From the NCBI GenBank assembly GCA_015501055.1, contig JADNYV010000114.1:1-64000 (forward strand): a DNA stretch of 64,000 nucleotides, in the 5' to 3' direction. Positions 56,347 to 64,000 of this stretch are shown here, piece by piece. The translations under genes and the position numbers were made by a program. Origin of the DNA: Mucidula mucida (lineage: Eukaryota > Basidiomycota > Agaricomycetes > Agaricales > Physalacriaceae). A model generated the notes under the pieces. It was not told the origin of the DNA. It saw nothing but the letters and a program-made list of their open reading frames with translations, and searched no databases. Numbering within the stretch: position 1 is the first letter of the stretch; each line of letters opens with the position of its first letter.

Positions 56347-57687
56347 GACCCTTGCGTAGACCAGTCATTGAATCCTATGTTTACATCACGCCTTCATAGA
56401 ACTTGCGCACTTGTCATTTCGGAATACTGTACCGTTGTCTTGAAATTTTGATTGATACAACTCAAGCAGACTTTCAAGCTTTCAAGCTCCAAGGTCATTT
56501 GCCGAACAGCAATTCCGGTCGAATCCTCTCTTTTCACCGTACGCCTTCATGACAATGGAAGTCAGCTGAATAATGCAGCTTTGAAGCTTGTAACATACCA
56601 TCAACATCGGCATCACAAATGAAGTCGAAAACATACAGTGATTTCCGAGGCCAGAATAACGCGCAAGCCTCCTCGGGGTACCAAAGCGCGCGGAGGACAA
56701 CAGGTGCTGCGACTACGATTTGCGCCGCGGTCGCTGGTCGAGACCTGCGCAATGATCTTCGCCATCTGATGTCAAGGAGACATAGACTCACAGACAGGCA
56801 GGAAGGCGTCACTGTCACTGTTACCAGCAAAGGCGCGCGTGGCGTGTTGCCAGTGAGCTTGTCAGGCGTCGAACTTGATGGGCGATTTCAATGACGGTGA
56901 GTGCCCAGCGTTGTCGTAATCCCAGCACTCACCGTTGTCGTAATCCCGCCCTGAAGATACTCATCTGAAGATTGAATTGTGTTCAATCTCATCTAAAATC
57001 GGCAGTCTGTCATGTCCAGATCATGTCAGCACTGTTAGAGAAGGGTCGAATGGCTGAGATTGAGCATGTTAACGTTTTTATATCTGCGATCCCGCAAACC
57101 ATAACCGCCGACGCAACGTGTTCGGCTTCAATTGTTGTCTCCCGGCGTCCTTCAACTTCAAACTGTCTATACTCTGGAGCCTATACCTAATCACTCCTGC
57201 TACCCCGTCCTAAAGTTACATAGCGTCGATACCCTTCGGTGATCTGCCTCGATATGATCCAGCCTGGCCATTCTTACACTACTAGTTACTATTACGCTCA
57301 TTCAGATCTGATCCCTGGCTAATCTCAGGATGATACACCCGGAGCCTTACTCTGGATCTCTACTCTGCGCAGAGTGTTTGATTATAAGAACGCACTCTGG
57401 GACGCTTGAAGGGTCGTTTTACCATGATAGGTCGTATTTGGACACAGCTCTGTCCACTTGTTCGGCTTCATGACCTTTACGGGTAACAAACCAATCCTCG
57501 TTTTCATCTCTTGCAGGGATCCGCAGAAAACCCGCACCCATTACAGTCTATAGATTCACCGGAAGTCAATACGCGGAGGATTCTGGTAAAGAAGTATCCA
57601 TGGACAAACTTTTAGAGGGAACTTCTCCAGACGCGGCCCCTACACGTGCTTCTCGTCTCCGCGAGGTTACGATATAAAGCCTCGCAA
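56347..57687. other. Intergenic with one doubtful frame
   Basis: A plus-strand frame at 56619-56894 (91 codons, MKSKTYSDFRGQNNAQASSG) has no supporting feature. A CGTTGTCGTAATCCC word is repeated near 56910 and 56933. The right part is the promoter of the thioesterase gene. Confidence 0.35.
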
Positions 57688-58616
57688 ATGGACTCTGCTG
57701 AGTACTCCCAACTCTTGACACATTACCCTCCAACTCGATATACCATGTCTTCAACTCGTATTCACGCATCCGCTGTCGAGTCCTCTTCTCTCTCGCTCCC
57801 ATCCTCCTCTCGAACGAGATTATCAACATCAGCAACACCCGTCTGGGTGGACCCTGCATCTTTGCCTGACCAGGGAGACATATCATCTACCGCTGGGAAC
57901 GCTCCCGACTACGTCAAACAACTGAACTACAACACCTTTTTCTCATACGGAGTCGGGGACGCGGAGTGCTTTGGTTACAAAGCTGGAAAGGACGTGAAGT
58001 TCGTCGACGTAACTGTTGACCGGAGTCTAGAGCATCATGGCCGAATGGAAGCAACGACGATTGCAGAAGTGGTCGTGAACAGAGGTCAGAGTTCCTGGTT
58101 ACTTTGGATCGACTTGGCCGCGATTCTTACGCGTTTTGACTGGACAGGCATGTTGAACGGCGCGGGTATGCTACATGGGGGATGTATCGCGTATTTGATC
58201 GACAAGTAAGTGAATCGTTCTTGTTCCTGGATTGTGATTCTCATAGCGTCTGTTACTGTAGCTGCTGCAGTACGCCGCTCGTTGTATTGGGGCTCATGCA
58301 AGGCGCCAATGGAGTAGGTGTTACACAAGGATTGAATGTCCAATTTCACTCTCCGGCATCACTGTACGTCTTTCCCCCGTCGTCTATTATGTATCTGTAC
58401 TGATACGTCGTTGCGGATAGCGGTGCTCGGATTCGCATCATAAGCACCTCCGTCTCCTTTGGTGGAAGGGTGATGACTTCGCGTTGCGAGGTGAGGCTTT
58501 CTTTTGTGAATGCACCGTGAAACTAATGTTTCTGATCAGGTGATAAACAAAGATTCCGGAAGGATCATTGCGTCTGCATTATTGAACAAGATGCAGCCAG
58601 CGATGTCCAAGTTATG
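57688..58616 (+). CDS. Hotdog-fold thioesterase (4HBT/ACOT13-like)
   Basis: In-frame ATGs occur at 57688 (good context, caaATGG) and 57745 (MSSTRIHASAVESSSLSLPS); I give the longer. The N-terminal about 60 residues are Ser/Thr-rich and could be a mitochondrial presequence or disordered tail. The hotdog domain begins DRSLEHHGRMEATTIAEVVV, an intron ends near 58138, then DWTGMLNGAGMLHGGCIAYL, where LHGGxIAxLID is the central helix motif of acyl-CoA thioesterases. CCSTPLVVLGLM, GVGVTQGLNVQFHSPA and SVSFGGRVMTSRCEV follow, ending KMQPAMSKL at 58616. Introns near 58206-58260, 58364-58419 and 58492-58539. Expected reaction: hydrolysis of an acyl-CoA thioester; chain length unknown. Confidence 0.82.
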
Positions 58617-58860
58617 ATGGCGATGTCATTTGATGGGTGATTGGCAGCGTTTACCTATCGGTTTCTTGCGCATTGGATTGTATACCCCCTAAATTATCTA
58701 TTCTACTCTACTGTATCAGTAGTCTACAACGACTTCCTCTTTGTATGGCGAACCAGGATGGTGAATAATAAGCAGTGTCGTGCTCCCGCATGAATTCAAA
58801 CTCCGCCTTGTGGGCAGTGGGCTCACGTGATCTGCACTTTTTTTCCTTTCATCGACGACG

Positions 58861-60283
58861 ATGGCGACGATACGAGCAAATCCGCTCCCAAAATCCTATG
58901 TCGCGCCCGATGCGTCTGGTGCCAAGCTGACGCCCAGTGTCAAGCGTCGTATTCTCCCCGCAGCCCCGCGTTTCTCAACCATCTACGCCTGACAATCCAC
59001 CACGAGGGCTCATTCACCAAGCACGATGATTACATGTCCAAGGAACGGGAACGACTGGAGCAGCTAGCTAGCTCATCCGCAAATGTGGAAGACGATCTTG
59101 GCGTTGGTGACGAGCCGGAGACTGAGGAGATCCTATCATTAGATCCCAAAGAGTGGAAGGTAATTGCTCAATACCTCTATCGATGGAGTACGTCTGACCA
59201 ATCTTCACAGAAACAAGACCATTATGCTGTTCTTGGCCTTTCTCATCTAAGATTCACTGCGACACCCGCGCAGATCAAAGTTGCCCGTACGTCTGTGACT
59301 CACCTCACCCCTCATCCTGTTGACCGCCTTGAAGATCGCAAAAAAGTGTTGAAACATCATCCCGATAAGAAGGTCTCGACTACGACGCCTCCTACCACGA
59401 CTTCACTGCTCACCGGCATCAACCTCAACACAAACGATGACGCCTTCTTCAAATGCATCAAAAGGCTCATGAAGTGTTGACCAATCCCGAAAAGCGTCGT
59501 CAATTCGACTCGGCAGATCCACAGCTCCTTGAAGACATAGAGGATGTTTCGTCACTCAAATCCAAGACCAAAGACCTCAAGGAGAGCAAATTCATAGAAA
59601 CCTTTGCTCCCATCTTCGAACTAGAAGCCAGGTTCTCAAAGAAACAGCCCGTGCCTATGCTCGGTGATATCGACGCGTCCAAACAGCATGTCGAGGAATT
59701 CTATGACTTCTGGTACAACTTTGACAGCTGGCGGAGCTTTGAATGGTACGACAAGGAAGTCAACGAAGGCAGCGATAGGTCCGTTTGAACGGCTCGACAC
59801 TATAATACCATTGCTGACGTATGTCTAGTCGTGACGATAAGCGATACACCGAGAAGAAGAACAAGAGTGAGCGAGCACGCAGAAAGAAGGAGGACATTGC
59901 TCGTCTGCGTGGAATCGTAGACTTGACGCTGAGGTAACTGCGTTGTTTTCAAAAAAGCTGTTCTAACCGGGTATCACCAAGTCTCGACCCTCGGATTAAG
60001 CGCATCAAACAAGAAGAGAAAGCGGCTCGCGAACAGAAGAAACTAGCCAAGTCTCAACCGGCATCTGGCGCCAACACACCAAAAGGCAAGAGCAAAGCAG
60101 AAGAGGAGGCGGAGAAACTCAAGAAGGAAGAGGAAGAGAAGGTACGGGTCATGTTTAATTCCCGTTGCCATAACACGCTCATCCGCCTTCCAGGTTGCAA
60201 AGGCAGAGGCCAAAAAACAAAAAGCTGCTGCTGCCAATGCTGCCAAAAAGGCCAGAAGGGCTCAACGCGCCGAGGGCGCGTGA
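58861..60283 (+). CDS. ZUO1: Zuotin, ribosome-associated J-domain co-chaperone (one frame break)
   Basis: Partner of Ssz1 in the ribosome-associated complex that activates Hsp70 on nascent chains. N-terminus MATIRANPLPKSYVAPDASG then VKRRILPAAP; the next residues AFLNHLRLTIHHEGSFTKHD are in a neighbouring frame, as if one C were missing near 58966. The J domain follows: KKQDHYAVLGLSHLRFTATP, then KKVLKHHPDKK with the HPD, a Thr-rich insert, and KAHEVLTNPEKRRQFDS. The zuotin-homology region has FAPIFELEARFSKKQPVPML, VEEFYDFWYNFDSWRSFEWY and RDDKRYTEKKNKSERARRKK. LDPRIKRIKQEEK and the charged helix KAEEEAEKLKKEEEEK follow. The frame closes RRAQRAEGA at 60283; remnants resembling the C-terminal four-helix bundle (SELGKMLE near 60440) suggest a further splice may extend it to about 60530. 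Confidence 0.88.
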
Positions 60284-60948
60284 CCTCATCAGAGCTTGTG
60301 TTAATAGACGTCGAGTTTGTTTTCGTTGCCACTATTCTGAGAACCGGTTACCTCGGAGAGTCAAATGATCTCAGCGAATATGATATACTTTGACGATGCC
60401 GCTCTCGTTCTTCGCTGATTTCCTCGTCTCGCTTCGGAACTTGGTAAAATGTTGGAGCGTGTAAGCCCTACTTCATCTGCAACCATTCTTATCTCTACAG
60501 GAACTGCATGCTTTCGCCCTGGATTTCGCCTTGTGACGCAGTCATGAAGGTCATAATTAGCGAGCAGAGCTCCCAAGTATCTTCCAGTCACTACTAAAAA
60601 TAATCATCTGACAAAATTGTGCCTCTCTCAAAGAATATGATGCCTTTGCTCTCTATTTTGAGACGCTTTTTGGGCCTGGTCAGGTCACACACTGTGCCAT
60701 CATCTCGGCGTTTCCAGCACCGAACAAGCAACCGAGACGGAACAGCGGTTCAAGAAGGCTTCAGTGGCGTAATTCGCGTAATTCAGCTCTACTACTTTGT
60801 TTGTGCTGGAAACACCACCTGACATCGACGCCTGAGATAGGAACGCGTTCATTTCGCTCCGTGATCAGAAGGCTTCTATGACTCGCAGTGTCAACGGTAT
60901 TTTCTTATAATGGTTGGGTGTGTCCTTGAAAGGTGATCCAACCCCGCA
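60284..60948. other. Intergenic; may hold the zuotin C-terminal exon
   Basis: The first 300 bases contain possible coding remnants of the zuotin C-terminus (RLASELGKMLER near 60425-60465, then ELHAFALDFAL after a good intron). The rest shows nothing beyond the promoter of the next gene. Confidence 0.35.
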
Positions 60949-63037
60949 ATGCGACTGCAGTACATCCTCGCTCCAGCTCTATGGCAACTCATCCTGGCTC
61001 AAGCAGCACCGGATGAACCCAGGTTGGACCAGCGAATGGAACGCCTGCTTGAAGACAGGTTATTCCAGACGAACTTGCGCGGACCACGATGGAGTAAGTA
61101 TCGCAATATGACTTTCAATGCTACAGTCTTACGCTGAACTTGAACAGCTGGAAATGACAATCAAAACGTCCTAACGGACTCTGTGGCGGCATCGATGACG
61201 ATCGCAGGATTGAAGGTGGACACGCTGAAGTATCATATTCAAAGGTCTGTAAAGGCCGTCGCGATGGCTCCATTCGCTACTTACGTTCATTCCAGATGGG
61301 ATGCTCGTTGGTGGTCTTTGACGTTGAATCTGAGCAATGGAACGTCACTGGGACTCCCAACAACGGGTTTCTGGCCATACAGCGGTAATAGTGGATTGGA
61401 AGGCGTTACCGCTCCGGTCGTTGATGCCGGGACTTATGGTCTGGCGGCAGACGAATCGGGCGATAGCGGGACGTTGGACTTGAGCGCGTTATCGAACGCG
61501 CCAGACGGCAGTGTAATGTTCTTTGACAATCCAAGTCCGACGAGGAATTATTCGGCCCCTGGATATCGATTGCTTGGGTATGTGAACATTATACTTACGT
61601 CCCTTTCGTCACACTTAATACATTGCTCCAGAACATCACATAATATCAGCTCCGACGAGATACCAGAGGTGTGTTGCTTTCATTGTTGTGTACACCATAA
61701 CTCACGTCGCTTGACATGATCGTCTTTAGTTAGGGAATTTGACCAATCCGCACTGGCAGTCAGCGAAAACACTTGACTTCACTGAACTCAAGACTATGGG
61801 CGTTTCAGCAGTCATCGCTTCATGGGTCGGCACCTCGGATGAAGACGCTGCTCTTCAGTTTCTCCCGAACGACGGCGCTCCAGGCCGGTTGGCATTGTAT
61901 GATGTACCGGCACTGTATGTGGGTAACTCAACTGGAGAGTTGATTCGACAGCTCGTTGGCGATGGAGAGGTCGAATCCGCGACGGTCGTACTCGATGCCC
62001 CCAGCGTCAACTCGACTAGTCATACGGTTATTGGACATCTGGCCGGAAAGGCTGGAACGGAGGAGACGATTATTGTGTACACACATAGTAAGTTACCGGT
62101 TCATCGAGAATGAAGTCGACCGAGATACTCATTGATATCGCAGGTGATGGTCCATCCATCATAGAAGAGAATGGTCAGAGAATGACTACGATGGTTCGAC
62201 CCAATCATCTAACATGACTTTTACCTGATCATAGGGCCGATCTTACTCCTCGCGATGGCTGAATACTTTGCAAATAACCCTCTCGACATCAACGTCGAGT
62301 AAGTGATTGTTTCAAAGCTAAGATGTCGTCTGAAGCTCTTTAGTTTCGTTATAACCACAGGACACATGTCTGGGGGCCATTTGAACGAGTCCGCCTGGAT
62401 GGGGCAACGACCTGAGATTCTCAAGAACGCCAAGGCCGCGATTGTATGCGAACACTTCGGCGCCCTCCAATGGAAAGACGAATTCAGCACGGGACAGCCT
62501 GTCTACAGCGCCACAGGAAATCTAGAGCCCATGTGGACAATGGCGTACGTATGCTTTTTGCTCGGAGTTGACAGTTGACTGACTTTGCGTACACTTTCAA
62601 GTAACGATTCTTCAAGTAGTGATTTGTTACACGAGCTGTATCTAGATGCTTTCGAAGGGACTGATCCATTGGTACGTATGGCCCTGCTGGCGCCTGAGAG
62701 GTTAAACGGCGCACGCTCTCGTTGGTGGGTCCTTTTTTATATCAGATAGTGTGGGATAAGGTCTGAGGTGTTTATTTGAAGGTACGGAGCAGGCGGAAGC
62801 AGTACCCTCGGCCGATCTAGTATTCCTACAATCGGGTACGTGTGTGCCAAAAGTGAACGCGTGCAATTTGTTCACGTTCATTTTTGCAGGATAATACCCC
62901 AACCTGATTATTTGTGGGCTGCTATGGTTGATGGAGGTTGGAGTAAATTGTCTATTCCGATGGCAGTAGAGCAGATCAACACGATCTTACGCCTCATCAG
63001 TCGATTGGACGCGAAGTTTGCAGAGGGCGCGCTATGA
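60949..63037 (+). CDS. Secreted PA-domain / M28-peptidase-like protein
   Basis: The signal peptide MRLQYILAPALWQLILAQAA is followed by a conserved N-terminal region (NVLTDSVAASMTIAGLKVDT, GTSLGLPTTGFWPYSGNSG, LEGVTAPVVDAGTYG). A PA-like insert follows with TMGVSAVIASWVGTSDEDA and LALYDVPALYVGNS. The M28-like fold has TIIVYTHSDGPSIIEENGPI, VEFVITTGHMSGGHLNESAW, AAIVCEHFGALQWKDEF, SSTLGRSSIPTIGIIPQPDY and LWAAMVDGGWSKLSIPMAVE. The stop is at 63037. At least seven introns, all in frame. Metal ligands differ from classical M28 aminopeptidases (THSDG and IEENG instead of H-x-D and DDxxSG), so catalysis should not be assumed. Similar proteins occur in basidiomycetes and actinobacteria. Likely secreted; substrate unknown. 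Confidence 0.75.
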
Positions 63038-63264
63038 TTACTTTGACGTACTGGCAATGTTTTCTTGGTCAACGTGGTCCATTGTTTCCGCGAATTTCTC
63101 GTTCCTCGTCAAAGCCGAATTCATCATCCGCATCCATCCTGGCGCGCCGCCACAGCTAGACGATCAGACACACCATTTCCGAAACGGCGAAACCTATGTA
63201 AACCTCGGCATCTAACACCTGCAAACAGTATCGCTATTTTGCCCAACACCACGAACAACTCAAG

Positions 63265-64000
63265 ATGTATGATGATTCAGATTTCTTTGCTACAACACGC
63301 GAGCCGATCCAGGTTCAAGATGGGCGTTGCGCTCTCTGTTGTTGTCTGCCTCCGCTGCAAGTGTGCCCTATAGTTGATGATGCTGAACAGGTAGGCTCCG
63401 CGCAAGTCAGCTGTTTTATGCTCGGACGGACACATTCAAGGTCTCCACTTTTTAGGATGATATAGGTCTCATCTGGCACCTGATACCGCAGGATTTCTCT
63501 AGAGCGAGTCCTCGCAATTGCATGCTCTGTGAGCCATTCTTTTCTCTCTGGTACAGCACGATGCGTGCTGACACGGCGTAGTGTGCCCAAGCTGTCATTC
63601 ATCGTATAGGGCAGGTTATGTCTGGGAATCCTCAGCGCCGATCTGTTTTACCCCTTGTACGGAGATCCTTCAATATCTCGAAGAATGTATCACAGGATTA
63701 AAGACAACCAATGCTGACAAGGTGTGTCCTGAGCGTATAACAATCGGTATCAAGTTAATCATATAGATACTCGACGACTTACGCTCGAACCCGCCGGAAA
63801 CCGAAGCCGCTAAGAAAGCGAAGTCCTTTGTGGATTGCTTTGAAATCTACCTCCTCGCTGATATAGAATATTGCATTGCCACTCAGTACCTTCCATTGCC
63901 GTGCAAATTAGATGCAACGGGCACCTCATTCATTCCAACTGACACTATCATTCCTGGCTTCACATTTCGCATCTTTGAAGCAAAGACCATCTCTGAAACT
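63265..64000 (+). CDS. HNH-nuclease-like protein, 3' end outside window
   Basis: Block 1 reads YDDSDFFATTREPIQVQDG followed by CALCCCLPPLQVCPIVDDAE, where a CxxC-type start and a distal I/V-V-DD resemble the first half of an agaricomycete HNH motif. After an intron (about 63391-63460) comes DDIGLIWHLIPQDFSRASPR and NCMLCEPFFSLW, matching the LIPxxFxxxxPRNxxxL region of that family. Further blocks are ILDDLRSNPPETEAAKKAKS and FIPTDTIIPGFTFRIFEAKT at the window edge. The true start may be upstream (for example the frame at 63051). In relatives I recall, the HNH site is often degenerate; function is unknown. Confidence 0.5.

Overview
The window looks like nuclear DNA of a filamentous basidiomycete, probably an agaricomycete. 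Most genes are broken by many short GT-AG introns of about 40-60 bases. Diagnostic families are a GATA-finger SNF5, agaricomycete-type caspase-domain and DUF3435 proteins, a berberine-bridge oxidase, a GH28 pectinase and a PgdA-like deacetylase. Placement below class level is inference. Intron boundaries were read by eye from splice signals, frame and family fit.

Left third (1-12.4 kb) is repeat-rich. It holds C-poor degenerate DNA, a small broken gene (1704-2058), one intact orphan ORF (4772-5479), a minisatellite built on a near-palindromic GACTGGTC core (about 6.14-6.86 kb), and a 622-bp non-autonomous hAT element with a perfect 8-bp target duplication. It also holds a decayed DUF3435 tyrosine-recombinase gene, the family that includes the 'captains' of ascomycete Starship elements.

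Middle (12.4-42 kb) is a gene-dense housekeeping and secretory block. In order: an unnamed Cys-motif protein, secreted GH28, SNF5 (SWI/SNF), an NTF2-like protein, RRP9 (U3 snoRNP), an F-box protein, an alpha/beta hydrolase, a caspase-domain gene, an NmrA-like oxidoreductase, a truncated second copy of the caspase gene, a MYND protein, a DAL5-type MFS transporter, a 687-bp TIR element, SYS1 (Golgi), a PgdA-like polysaccharide deacetylase and a small secreted protein.

Right third (44-64 kb) holds a BBE-type flavin oxidase, a NIMA/NEK2 kinase, a segmentally duplicated stretch containing a fragment of a Zn2Cys6 regulator and the full regulator, unnamed genes, a hotdog thioesterase, the ribosome-associated J-protein zuotin, a secreted PA/M28-like protein and the start of an HNH-type gene.

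Genes with outward roles (GH28, deacetylase, BBE oxidase, small secreted protein, M28-like protein, transporter, Zn2Cys6 factor) suit a saprotroph or plant-associated fungus, but they do not form one obvious biosynthetic cluster. The most useful structural observations are the captain-like DUF3435 relic, two mobile elements with clear ends, two segmental duplications that leave truncated paralogs, and a run of single-base homopolymer contractions that break otherwise well-conserved genes between about 23.5 and 30.6 kb.
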